From positions 744,001-808,000 of the forward strand of contig NZ_JAPDHZ010000003.1 of the NCBI RefSeq assembly GCF_029525555.1: a DNA stretch of 64,000 nt, written 5' to 3'. Shown piece by piece: positions 25,953-34,976 of this stretch (the stretch's first letter is position 1; each line of letters opens with the position of its first letter). Under the pieces are notes generated by a model. The model was not told where the DNA came from, did not search any database, and saw only the letters and a list, made by a program, of their open reading frames with translations. Made by a program: the position numbers and the translations under genes. Source of the DNA: Cohnella ginsengisoli (GTDB taxonomy: Bacteria; Bacillota; Bacilli; Paenibacillales; Paenibacillaceae).

Positions 25953-27151
25953 GCGGCCCCGAAGGTCAAGCCGGCGGCAAGGGGACGCTAATCGCGAACG
26001 CCCGCATCGTCGCGCCGAACGGCGTCCTGGACGGCGGCTGGATCTGGCTGCGCGGCGCGGAGATCGCCGCGATCGGAGGGCCTTCCGATCCGCTGCCGGA
26101 TGCGGCGGCAGGCGCAGAGCGGGTCGACGGCGCCGGCGGCTGGGTACTTCCCGGCTTCGTCGACGTCCACGTGCACGGCGGCGCCGGGCACGACTTCATG
26201 GATGCCGACGAGTCGCTGGCGGGCATCGCCGCAATCGCGCGGTTCCATGCGCGGCACGGCACGACCGGCCTGCTGGCGACCTCGCTCACCGCGTCGCGCG
26301 AGGAGCTGACGGCCATGATCGACCGGGCAAGCCGGTATATGGCTGGCGATATGCCGTTCGCTCAGGTGCTGGGCGTTCATCTCGAAGGCCCGTTCGTCAG
26401 CCTCAAGTGGAAAGGCGCGCAAAATCCGGACTTCATCGGCCCGCCGCAGCTCGAATGGCTGGACGAATGGGTCTCCCGTTATCCGGGCGTCCTCAAGCTG
26501 CAGACGCTGGCGCCCGAGCTGCCCGGCGCGCTAGATTATATCGAGCGGCTGGCTGCGCACGGCATCGTGCCGTCGGCCGGACATACCGACGCGACGTACG
26601 AGCAGATCGTCGCCGCCGCGGACCGCGGACTTCGGCACGCCGTTCATACTTACAATGCAATGACGCCGCTTCACCACCGCAATCCCGGCACCGTAGGCGC
26701 GGTACTCTCCGACGACCGGATCAGCGCCGAGGTCATCGCGGACGGCCATCACGTCCACCACGCCGCGATCAAGGTGCTCGCCCGCGCCAAAGGCAACGGC
26801 AAGGTCATCCTCGTCACCGACGCGATGGCGGCGGCAGGCATGCCCGACGGCGAAGGCTACGAGCTCGGCGGCTTGCCCGTCGTCCTGACATGCGGCGTCG
26901 CCCGCCTGAAGGACGGCGGCAACCTCGCGGGCAGCACGCTCACGATGATCGGCGCGTTCCGCCACATGGTACGCGAGGTTGGCATCGACATTCCGACCGC
27001 CAGCGCCATGGCTAGCGGCAATGCCGCCCGCCAGCTCGGACTCGGCGGCGTCACCGGCTCGCTCGAAGCCGGCAAGCGCGCGGACGTGCTCCTGCTGGAC
27101 GAAGCGCTCGAGCTGCGCGGCGTCTGGGCGCGCGGCCGGCTGCAGGATTGA
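25949..27151 (+). CDS. nagA: N-acetylglucosamine-6-phosphate deacetylase
   Basis: This 400-residue amidohydrolase shows the metal-binding start GFVDVHVHGGAGHDFMD, HLEGPFVS, PSAGHTDATY with a metal-ligand histidine, AVHTYNAMTPLHHR, and LVTDAMAAAGMPDGEY-like LVTDAMAAAGMPDG with the catalytic aspartate. NagA removes acetate from GlcNAc-6-phosphate, giving NagB its substrate. No nag transporter gene lies in the window, so uptake must be encoded elsewhere. Its start overlaps the nagB stop (ATGA) and a strong terminator closes the operon. Confidence 0.93.
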   Translation: MSGPEGQAGGKGTLIANARIVAPNGVLDGGWIWLRGAEIAAIGGPSDPLPDAAAGAERVDGAGGWVLPGFVDVHVHGGAGHDFMDADESLAGIAAIARFHARHGTTGLLATSLTASREELTAMIDRASRYMAGDMPFAQVLGVHLEGPFVSLKWKGAQNPDFIGPPQLEWLDEWVSRYPGVLKLQTLAPELPGALDYIERLAAHGIVPSAGHTDATYEQIVAAADRGLRHAVHTYNAMTPLHHRNPGTVGAVLSDDRISAEVIADGHHVHHAAIKVLARAKGNGKVILVTDAMAAAGMPDGEGYELGGLPVVLTCGVARLKDGGNLAGSTLTMIGAFRHMVREVGIDIPTASAMASGNAARQLGLGGVTGSLEAGKRADVLLLDEALELRGVWARGRLQD

Positions 27152-27156
27152 TTTTT

Positions 27157-27200
27157 AATCCCCCGAACTCCGCTGGTGCGGGGTTCGGGGGGATTTTTTT
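27157..27200 (+). terminator. Intrinsic terminator of the nag operon
   Basis: AATCCCCCGAAC and GTTCGGGGGGATT pair around a loop containing CCGC/GCGG, followed by seven T residues. Confidence 0.9.
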
Positions 27201-27207
27201 ATAACTG

Positions 27208-27884
27208 TCAGAAAAAGCACGCCCGACCCGCGTCCGTATTCTGATAGTAATGAAGGCGCCGATCTCCGTTCCCTACTGAACGAAGCAGCCGTTTGTCATG
27301 CAACGCGCGCAAATGCCTTCTAGCAGAAGTTTCTCCTATGCCGAGACTTTGACATGCGGCAGGCAGCGAAAAACGGTTCGAAACGTGAAGCGCAAACCGC
27401 AGAAGCTCCCGCTCGACAATCGGAAGCAAGTACAGTTTGCCTCTTTGCTGCGACATCGCTTGTTCACCGATGATCTCGTACAACGAACGCCTGCATGATT
27501 CGGTTTTCTTCTCCAACTCGTCTCTGCTGAACGGCACATAGACAAAACGCTTGGCAGCAAATGTACGCAGTCTGCTCTGCGCAAAATCATGGCGCTCTCT
27601 CGTCTTCATTTCCACGTGAGGCACGAATCCCTCGCACTCGTAAACATGCTGCAGCGGTTCAAAGAAGGCATCCGCGTAAAGTTTCACACCGTTTTGCGAT
27701 AAAATCTCATACTCCAGTACAAGGCCTTCGAGCGTTTTCAGGGACCGGAAACAGCAGCTTCGATAGTAAGATGCGAGTCCCGTAGAGATCTTTCTCCAGC
27801 ATCTCCCGTCTCATTCCGCGGGCCTCTCTTCGTTGCCTCTCGATGAATTGCTCGATTTGCGCATTGGCGTCCACAATCATTCCT
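27208..27884 (-). CDS. Putative PD-(D/E)XK-fold protein with winged helix, paralog 2 (frameshifted)
   Basis: A GTG at 27884 is the best start, seven bases after AAGGAGG. The N-terminal helices (QIEQFIERQRREARGMRRE) lead to VLEYEILSQNGVKLYADAFF and HVYECEGFVPHV. These align with the D and E-x-K positions of paralog 3, except that the lysine is glutamate (E-C-E). The C-terminal winged helix (ERELLRFALHVSNRFSLPAA, then GIGETSARRHLRALHDKRLL) matches the other two. The frame breaks near 27735-27740; removing one T gives LLFRSLKTLEGLVLEYEI. It sits behind its own promoter and leader hairpin. Function unknown. Confidence 0.62.
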
Positions 27885-27912
27885 CCTTGCCTCGATTCAA
27901 ATAACTGAACGC

Positions 27913-27947
27913 AAAAACGCCGCCCGCTCCGAAGAGACGAACGGCGT
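27913..27947 (-). terminator. Leader hairpin upstream of nuclease-like paralog 2
   Basis: On the minus strand ACGCCG pairs with CGGCGT, followed by five T residues, between a promoter and the gene start. The preceding GAAGCACACGCCGTTCGTC closely resembles the paralog 1 leader. Confidence 0.65.
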
Positions 27948-27975
27948 GTGCTTCACGCTGCAACCTATAGGAATT

Positions 27976-28005
27976 ATTGTATGCCGGTCGGGAGAAGTTT
28001 GTCCA
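27976..28005 (-). promoter_or_regulatory. Candidate SigA promoter of nuclease-like paralog 2
   Basis: On the minus strand TGGACA, 18 bases, TACAAT, about 30 bases upstream of the leader hairpin. Confidence 0.55.
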
Positions 28006-28033
28006 GAAAACTTTACGCAACTCCGCCGCAACG

Positions 28034-28194
28034 GCGCATTCCTCGCTTACATCTACCTTCACTGCTCTTTAGCCCTCTGCAGCCGCGCATTTCTCGCTTA
28101 CAGTAGCATGATTCTGCAGTATCCGTGCATTCCTCGCTTACAGCCGCCTTCGCCGCTCAACCGACGGCCGCAGCCGCGCATTTCTCGTTTACAG
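28034..28194. repeat. Four-copy interspersed repeat, unit about 19 bases
   Basis: GCGCATTYCTCGYTTACA occurs at 28034, 28085, 28125 (as GTGCATT) and 28176, spaced 51, 40 and 51 bases and mostly preceded by GCAGCC. The sequences between the units are unrelated. It lies in the gap between paralog 2 and the VTT gene and has no coding frame of its own. Confidence 0.7.
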
Positions 28195-28202
28195 AAACCA
28201 CG

Positions 28203-28841
28203 CTAAGCGAGTCTCTCTTCCTCTGCCAAACCGTCTTCACGCCTCTCCGTCCTTCTGATCCCGTAGGTCTCGACCCAGCGCCCGATCCACCAGGTGGCGG
28301 CGACGAACAGCAGCGCGTACAGCGCCTGCTCCGGATGGCGGAGGAACTGGGCGGGATCGTGGCCGATGAAGGAGATTACGAACACCATGACGGCCTTGCC
28401 CAGCATGATCGCGACCAGGAACGAGCGGAACCGCATGCGGGCCAGCGCCGCGGCGATGTTGATGACGACGAAGGGTCCGACCGGGAACAGGCTGAGCAAA
28501 AATACGTAGCTGAACGAATTGCGGCGCACCCAGCGCATGCCCTTGCTCACCCGCGGGCGCTCCGCCCAGCGCTGCCAATACGGACGGTCCGCGATCTTGC
28601 GGATGACGGCGAACGTGACGAGGCAGCCCAGCACGATGCCGATCCAAGAGTAGAGAAAGCCGAGCCATAAGCCGTACACCGCCGCATTCACGCCCACGAT
28701 GAGGATGGTCGGCAGCGGCGGCACGAAAGACTTCAGGAAGGTGAGTAAAACGCCCGGCAACGGGCCGTAAGCGCGGTACTGGTCAAGCCATTCCAACAAT
28801 TTCTGTTCATCTATGTGCCGCAATTCGTTCAGGATTTCCAT
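28203..28841 (-). CDS. VTT-domain (TVP38/DedA-like) membrane protein
   Basis: Several membrane helices are visible, with the VTT signature region GVLLTFLKSFVPPLPTILIV followed by NAAVYGLWLGFLYSWIGIVL, then SYVFLLSLFPVGPFVVINIA. These proteins are related to DedA and TMEM41/TMEM64 and are associated with lipid scrambling or flippase-like functions. The start is placed at 28841; a longer frame to 28925 has no better ribosome site. The C-terminus is charged (RRTERREDGLAEEERLA). About 212 residues. Confidence 0.78.
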   Translation of the reverse strand: MEILNELRHIDEQKLLEWLDQYRAYGPLPGVLLTFLKSFVPPLPTILIVGVNAAVYGLWLGFLYSWIGIVLGCLVTFAVIRKIADRPYWQRWAERPRVSKGMRWVRRNSFSYVFLLSLFPVGPFVVINIAAALARMRFRSFLVAIMLGKAVMVFVISFIGHDPAQFLRHPEQALYALLFVAATWWIGRWVETYGIRRTERREDGLAEEERLA

Positions 28842-28968
28842 CTCGCGTCCCGCCTTTAGATCCATCGGTCGATTCGTCAACGACAGCATAACCGATATCG
28901 GCGCGGAAATCCATGATGCCCACAACCTTAAGATTGACGCGAAATTGCCTTATAACCGCGTCGGCCGG

Positions 28969-29010
28969 ATCAGATCGCTGGCATCAGATCGCTGGCATCA
29001 GATCGCCGGC
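28969..29010. repeat. Three tandem 14-base repeats spanning the SDR stop codon
   Basis: ATCAGATCGCTGGC is repeated three times, the last copy with one change. The third copy contains the stop codon of the SDR gene, so the first two are duplications of the 3' end. Confidence 0.75.
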
Positions 29011-29759
29011 ATCACGTTGCCGCCGCTAACCGGCACGTAGGCGCCGGTAATAAAGCTCGCAAGGTCCGAGGCCAAAAACGCGACGACGTTGGCGATCTCC
29101 TGGTCGGTGCCGCGCCTTTTCAACGGAACCGTGCTCTCGTAGGACTCGCTCCGCTCCGTGCCGGCTTCCCGGTCGCGCTCGCTGATCGTCCAGCCGGGCG
29201 CCACTTGGTTGACGGTGATCTGATGCTCGCCGACCTCTTTGGCCAGCACCCGATACACGCCGTCCATTCCCCGCTTGCCCGCGACGTACGCGGACTGCGT
29301 CGGAAAGTTCTGCATCGCGCACTCCGTGTTGATGCCGACCAGCCGGCCGCCGCCCTTCGCGATCATGTCCGGTACGAACGCTTTGGCCAGATGCACGCTC
29401 TGCAGCACGCAAGACTCGAACTGGCCGACGTAGTCCTCGACCGCCTGCTCCAGTACGCTCGTCCATTGATACTGGATAACCGCGTTGGCGACGACGATGT
29501 CGACGGCGCCCAGTCCGGCATTTACCGTGTCCTTCATCGCCAGCACGTCGTCCAGCTTGGTCACGTCCGCCTGCACGGTCAGCGCGCGCACGCCCATCTC
29601 CTCGAGCTCTGACTTGAGTTCCTCCGCCTTGGCGGCGTTGCCCCGATAGTGAATCGCGACGTTAGCGCCGCAGCTCGCCAGCGTGCGCGCCATCACGCGG
29701 CCGAGCTGTCCGGAGGCGCCCGTGATGAGCGCGGTTTTGCCCGACAGATTAATTTGCAT
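28998..29759 (-). CDS. Short-chain dehydrogenase/reductase
   Basis: The start at 29759 follows GAGGAGGG. The cofactor site is ALITGASGQLGRVMARTLAS. The expected NAG triad region reads VVANAVIQYQW, so the usual NNAG is altered to ANAV. The catalytic Tyr and Lys are in SAYVAGKRGMDG, and the C-terminal GAYVPVSGGNVMPAI resembles FabG-like enzymes. It probably reduces a carbonyl substrate with NAD(P)H; the substrate is unknown. It overlaps the Dabb-domain gene upstream by eleven bases, so the pair is probably cotranscribed. About 253 residues. Confidence 0.82.
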   Translation of the reverse strand: MQINLSGKTALITGASGQLGRVMARTLASCGANVAIHYRGNAAKAEELKSELEEMGVRALTVQADVTKLDDVLAMKDTVNAGLGAVDIVVANAVIQYQWTSVLEQAVEDYVGQFESCVLQSVHLAKAFVPDMIAKGGGRLVGINTECAMQNFPTQSAYVAGKRGMDGVYRVLAKEVGEHQITVNQVAPGWTISERDREAGTERSESYESTVPLKRRGTDQEIANVVAFLASDLASFITGAYVPVSGGNVMPAI

Positions 29760-30096
29760 CGCTTTGACCCTCCTCGGCGCCGTAATCACGGACGAAGTCG
29801 ATCTCCAGGAACCGCGTCACTTCGCTCTCCCACCGCTCGGCGACGAACGCGACATGAGCGGGATGCGCGTTGTAGCTGTCATAATCGGCCTGCGACGCGA
29901 ACTCCATCGAGTAGCCGTATGTATAATCGTTTTTGGGACTGACTTGCTTCAATACCTCGAAGTTTCGCACGGCCGGAATGGAGGTAAGTATACGCCAACC
30001 GTCCTTCAGGAATCGATCCGCTTCCGCAGACCCCTTCTCATGCTTCAGATCGAAGATCACCTGATGACGGATCGCCGAATGATTAGGTTTGCTCAC
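29749..30096 (-). CDS. Dabb-domain (stress-responsive alpha/beta barrel) protein
   Basis: A GTG at 30096 is chosen, seven bases after AAGGGGG; an upstream frame to 30141 lacks a ribosome site. The 115-residue protein begins with HQVIFDLKHEKGSAEADRFL and has the family pattern of a strand, a helix and then VLKQVSPKNDYTYGYSMEF and YDSYNAHPAHVAFVAERW. Dabb proteins are small dimeric barrels; some bind or convert small aromatic or polyketide substrates. The overlap with the SDR gene suggests they act in one pathway, otherwise unidentified. Confidence 0.82.
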   Translation of the reverse strand: MSKPNHSAIRHQVIFDLKHEKGSAEADRFLKDGWRILTSIPAVRNFEVLKQVSPKNDYTYGYSMEFASQADYDSYNAHPAHVAFVAERWESEVTRFLEIDFVRDYGAEEGQSDAN

Positions 30097-30252
30097 CGAT
30101 ATCCCCCTTTTCGCATACACATCATTAGTTACAAACAACAATCTTTATTATAACAAAAACTGCATTTATCGAAACATCTCGGCAGGCATCCGAAATCCGC
30201 AACCCGCCCGGTCTTCAAATCGTCAAATAATGTGGAATTTCTTTCTTTACTC

Positions 30253-30270
30253 TTAGGGCGTTTGCCCTAA
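30253..30270. promoter_or_regulatory. Perfect inverted repeat upstream of the LCP gene
   Basis: TTAGGGC-GTTT-GCCCTAA lies about 50 bases before the LCP start. It could be an operator or a short hairpin; no T run follows. Confidence 0.35.
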
Positions 30271-30320
30271 AATAGAAAGGGTTGCCGTCATTTTAATTTT
30301 AAATCATGCGGAGGATCATA

Positions 30321-31415
30321 ATGAATACGCCCGAAAACAAACGCACATGGGTGCGCAAAACGCTAAAATACGCGGGGATCGTCGTCGGTGCCCTCGTCGT
30401 CATCGTCGGCAGCTATGCCGGATACTTGGTGTATAAAGCGAATCATACCATCAACCTCATGGCCGGCGACGCGCCCGCGCCTTCTCCTTCCCCTTCCGCC
30501 TTTGTATCCGGAACATCCGACGAACAACGGATTGACGCGGATTACGCAAGCGATAGCGAGCTGATCAAGAAGCCCGTCACCTTCCTGCTCGCGGGCATTG
30601 ACTTCAGAGAAGGCAGCGGCGGCACGCTCAATACGGACGTCCTCATGCTCGGCAGCCTTAATCCGCAGACCAACTCGGCAAGCCTGATTTCTCTGCCGCG
30701 CGACCTTCAGCTTAAGCCCGAGGACCTAGGCACCCACAAGGCCAATTACTACTACGCCTATTTTTACAACAAAGACAAAGATACCGCGATGGAAAACACG
30801 AAGGAATTTTACAGCGACCTGTTCGACTTCCCGATCGATTACATGATCATGATCAACTTCGACGGGCTGCGCAAGCTGGTGGACGCGGTCGGCGGCGTGG
30901 ACGTCGACGTCGACATGGATATGCGGTACGTTGATAATGCCGACGGCACGAACATCGATCTGAAAAAGGGTTATCAGCATCTGGACGGCGCCAAAGCCCT
31001 CGACTTCGTCCGGTACCGCAAGTCGAACCGCGGCACCGCCGAATCTTCGGATATCGCCCGCAACGCGCGCCAGCAGCAAGTGCTGAGCCAGCTCACCGAC
31101 AAGCTCGCTTCCTTCCAGGGGGTGCTGCAGTGGGGCAAGGTGCTCGACCTGCTCGGCAAAAACGTGCAGACCGACATTCCCAAATCGATCCTCCGCGACT
31201 ATATCTACAACGTGAAGGAAATGAAGCCGGACACGCTAAACGTGCTGCCCCTCGAGAGCCGCTGGGAAAGCCCTTATATTATCGTCAAGGAGGACGATCT
31301 CGAGCAAGCGCTCGACGCCCTGCGCGCCGAGGCCGGCATTCATGAGCCGAGCGACCTGAAGCTGGCCGACGTCGTCGGACTCGATCCGTCCCCGGATCCG
31401 GACGACGCCAGGTAA
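30321..31415 (+). CDS. LCP (LytR-CpsA-Psr) family cell-wall polymer ligase
   Basis: The start at 30321 follows GCGGAGG. A basic N-terminus and one membrane helix (YAGIVVGALVVIVGSYAGYLV is the region) give a type II topology with the catalytic domain outside. The domain contains FLLAGIDFREGSGGTLNTDV, SLPRDLQL with a conserved Arg, VGGVDVDVD and ALDFVRYRKSNR. LCP enzymes transfer wall teichoic acid or other polymers from undecaprenyl phosphate to peptidoglycan. The 364-residue length is normal. A Pro/Ser linker (APSPSPSAF) follows the helix. Single gene; polymer unknown. Confidence 0.88.
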   Translation: MNTPENKRTWVRKTLKYAGIVVGALVVIVGSYAGYLVYKANHTINLMAGDAPAPSPSPSAFVSGTSDEQRIDADYASDSELIKKPVTFLLAGIDFREGSGGTLNTDVLMLGSLNPQTNSASLISLPRDLQLKPEDLGTHKANYYYAYFYNKDKDTAMENTKEFYSDLFDFPIDYMIMINFDGLRKLVDAVGGVDVDVDMDMRYVDNADGTNIDLKKGYQHLDGAKALDFVRYRKSNRGTAESSDIARNARQQQVLSQLTDKLASFQGVLQWGKVLDLLGKNVQTDIPKSILRDYIYNVKEMKPDTLNVLPLESRWESPYIIVKEDDLEQALDALRAEAGIHEPSDLKLADVVGLDPSPDPDDAR

Positions 31416-31433
31416 CTTGGCCGCCGCGCTAGA

Positions 31434-31694
31434 CTAACGACCGAACCAGACCATCACCAGCACCGCGTTCAGCACGAGCAGGGCAGGAATGCCCGCCGTG
31501 AAGGAGCGGTGCTTTGTCTTGTGGCGGAAGAAGCGCATGCCCAGCAGCATGCCGAGCGCGCCCCCGATCGTCGCGATCAGGAACAGCCGCTTCTCCGGCA
31601 CGCGCCTCTCCTTGTGCATCGCCTTCGTCTTGTCGTAGCCCATGATGAGGAACGCGATCAGGTTGACCGCCAGCAAGTAGTAAAAAACGATCAT
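31434..31694 (-). CDS. DUF1294 membrane protein
   Basis: Eighty-six residues with an N-terminal helix (IVFYYLLAVNLIAFLIMGYD), the conserved DKTKAMHKERRVPEKRLFL loop, then GGALGMLLGMRFFRHKTKH and a last helix. This is the DUF1294 family of small inner-membrane proteins of unknown function. The gene converges with the LCP gene and lies close behind the DUF1904 gene in the same direction. Confidence 0.85.
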   Translation of the reverse strand: MIVFYYLLAVNLIAFLIMGYDKTKAMHKERRVPEKRLFLIATIGGALGMLLGMRFFRHKTKHRSFTAGIPALLVLNAVLVMVWFGR

Positions 31695-31714
31695 CTATGA
31701 ATCCTCCCGGTCGG

Positions 31715-32182
31715 CTACTCTCTCAATGCGTCCCGCAGGCGGGTCGACATCGATCCCGCGGTCGCGGCGGCCGCTGCTTTGCGCGCGCGGGCCAAATCGT
31801 CCTTCAGCTTGGCGTTGTCCGCGAGCAAGGCCTCGAGCTCCTCCGCAGGATCGGCGCCGAACGGCTCGCCGTTCGCGTAATAATCGGACGGCCGGTAGCT
31901 GCGGAACGCAACCTCGACTTCCGGCACGCCGCTGCCGCGGATATGCCTGTCCAGGCAGCGCGCGACCGCGTCGCGGACTTCGCGGCCGCGTTCGAACCAA
32001 GCGACTTCGACAAAGGGATAGGAAGGCGCAATCCGGCCTCCGGCTATGCAGGTCGTATGGACGACCTCCAACATAAGATCGCTCGGCTCACAGCCTATGA
32101 TGGCGGACAGCTCGGTTTCCAGCGAACCGCCGATGGCTTGAACCTGTTCGACGGACAAGCCTCTAAAGTATAAGTGGGGCAT
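31715..32182 (-). CDS. DUF1904 family protein
   Basis: The protein starts MPHLYFRGLSVEQV and contains FVEVAWFERGREVRDAVA and VEVAFRSYRPSDYYANGEPF, which match the DUF1904 family, a tautomerase-like small fold with no known role. After about residue 115 there is a helical, Ala/Lys-rich tail (LLADNAKLKDDLARARKAAA) probably forming a coiled coil. 155 residues. It is followed 21 bases later by the DUF1294 gene, so the two may be cotranscribed. Confidence 0.82.
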   Translation of the reverse strand: MPHLYFRGLSVEQVQAIGGSLETELSAIIGCEPSDLMLEVVHTTCIAGGRIAPSYPFVEVAWFERGREVRDAVARCLDRHIRGSGVPEVEVAFRSYRPSDYYANGEPFGADPAEELEALLADNAKLKDDLARARKAAAAATAGSMSTRLRDALRE

Positions 32183-32270
32183 CGTTATGCAGCGCTCCTC
32201 GCTCTATCGTTCTTTCTATTATAGTCCGCAATGGGCCTGGAGAGCGAATCGGCGGCCGATCGGATTCCTA

Positions 32271-32299
32271 TTGCGAAGCGCGGAACGATGCGATACAAT
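32271..32299 (+). promoter_or_regulatory. SigA promoter for the small gene at 32334
   Basis: TTGCGA, 17 bases, TACAAT, ending 34 bases before the ATG. Confidence 0.65.
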
Positions 32300-32333
32300 C
32301 GTGCTTAATCTTGATTAACGGAGGTGTTCCCGC

Positions 32334-32600
32334 ATGGGAATGTCAGGTTCGAAAAAAGCGAGGCAAAAAGCCGTGCGCGAAGGCAAACTGAATCCCGAAG
32401 CGCTGCGGAGCGAGTGGGTCCGCAAGCCGTATACCCAAGTCCAACCGAATAAGAAGGCCGATCAGCGCCGCTCCTTCTGCCGCAAGCCGGGCACAAGCGA
32501 GGGCGCTGATCCTTTTTTTTACGGGCGTTTCTTGCGAGACTTGTGGATTCTCGGCGCCGAGAGCTTGCGGCCTCCGGCCAGCCTGATCCAAGTCTCGTAA
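32334..32600 (+). CDS. Small basic hypothetical protein
   Basis: The first 60 residues are very basic (MGMSGSKKARQKAVREGKLN, then WVRKPYTQVQPNKKADQRR) and resemble short conserved proteins of Paenibacillaceae of unknown function. GGAGGTG lies eight bases before the ATG and a good SigA promoter is present. The 3' end is doubtful: a terminator-like hairpin (32460-32520) lies inside the frame and the last 27 codons overlap the convergent phosphoesterase gene, so a frame error near the T8 run may have extended it. I trust the N-terminal part only. Confidence 0.55.
   Translation: MGMSGSKKARQKAVREGKLNPEALRSEWVRKPYTQVQPNKKADQRRSFCRKPGTSEGADPFFYGRFLRDLWILGAESLRPPASLIQVS
32460..32520 (+). terminator. 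Terminator-like hairpin within the end of the small basic gene
   Basis: GATCAGCGCC and GGCGCTGATC pair across a 33-base loop, followed by eight T residues. On the minus strand its A run lies just after the phosphoesterase stop. Confidence 0.65.
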
Positions 32601-33454
32601 CGCGCGCCATCCTCTTTCAGTTCGATCACTCTCGCTCCCCGTTTAAATCCCAGCCTGCCGTAGGTATGATAGCCCGTCGATCTCCCGTAAGTCAGCCGGA
32701 TGCCGTGCAGCGTCCCTTCAAAATCGTTGATATGATCGTGACCGCAAAACGTGCCGAGCACGCCGCCCGCCTCGACAAGCGTCGCGAACATGCCCGAATT
32801 CAGCTTGGGGCAGGAAATATCCTCGAATCTGCGTCCGTTGCAAGGCCGCGTTCTCCAGACTTCCTTGTACTCGGGAAGCGGAATATGGAAAAAGACGAGG
32901 GAGGGCAGCGAGGGAGCGCCCTGCGGCCGCAACGTCGCGGCCTTCTCCCTGAACCAGTCGATCTGATCTTTGCGGATCCAACCGTAGCCGGGAATCCGGT
33001 CCAGGTCGGAATAACTGCCGGAGTCGAGAAAATAAAGCGCATGGCGCGCATCGCCGTTCGATCCGCCGATCGTTAGGGCATAGTTGCCGACGCCTTGGAC
33101 CGATTCGGGCCCGGCGCTCGCCAGACATCCCCGCTGCCGGACCAGCGTCTCCATCAGCCGGTCGCGCGAGACGTCGCCTTCGCTGTCGTGATTGCCGAAG
33201 ACGGCCGCCCACGGCGTCCCGCTCTCCGCCACGACCGCTACGGCCTGCGCGACGGACGCATACGGATCCCGGCAGCCCAGGCTAAAGACAATGTCGCCCG
33301 TAAAGACGACCAGATCCGGCTTTTCCTCGCTTAGCACCCGTTCCATCAGTCGTCGTGTCCGAAGATCATCCGTCTCGCCGTTCTGCCAGTGCAGATCGGT
33401 GAATTGTACGATTTTGAATGTTCCGTCTTTGCGGAACCGAAGCTTATTCTCCAT
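32519..33454 (-). CDS. Calcineurin-like metallophosphoesterase
   Basis: The metal-binding motifs are in order: FTDLHWQNG (D-x-H), VVFTGDIVFSLG (GDxx), AVFGNHDSEGD (GNHD), VFFHIPLPEY and TFCGHDHINDFEG (GHxH). Residue 1-10 lacks a signal peptide, so it is probably cytoplasmic. The substrate of this ICC/purple-phosphatase-like subgroup cannot be told. 311 residues. It is convergent with the small basic gene and overlaps its 3' end. Confidence 0.86.
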   Translation of the reverse strand: MENKLRFRKDGTFKIVQFTDLHWQNGETDDLRTRRLMERVLSEEKPDLVVFTGDIVFSLGCRDPYASVAQAVAVVAESGTPWAAVFGNHDSEGDVSRDRLMETLVRQRGCLASAGPESVQGVGNYALTIGGSNGDARHALYFLDSGSYSDLDRIPGYGWIRKDQIDWFREKAATLRPQGAPSLPSLVFFHIPLPEYKEVWRTRPCNGRRFEDISCPKLNSGMFATLVEAGGVLGTFCGHDHINDFEGTLHGIRLTYGRSTGYHTYGRLGFKRGARVIELKEDGARYETWIRLAGGRKLSAPRIHKSRKKRP

Positions 33455-33511
33455 GTCGGACCGCCTTCCGTTCGCCGATTGCAGGGCCTACTCCTTATAT
33501 ATTCCCCGCGC

Positions 33512-33556
33512 AAAGGAAAACGACCTCCGCAGCCGACGGGCAGCCGCGGAGATCGT
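33512..33556 (-). terminator. Intrinsic terminator after metY
   Basis: On the minus strand ACGATCTCCGC pairs with GCGGAGGTCGT, with an inner GGCTG/CGGCT helix, followed by TTTTCCTTT. Confidence 0.75.
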
Positions 33557-33587
33557 CCGTAAATTTCCGAAAACGCAAAGCTATGAA

Positions 33588-34961
<1,374 letters not shown>

Positions 34962-34976
34962 TTATTCCAAGTAAAT

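Noticed and set aside
27901-28200. CRISPR array at the interspersed repeat
   Set aside because: Units of about 19 bases with gaps of about 21-32, only four copies, imperfect repeats and no cas genes do not fit a CRISPR array.
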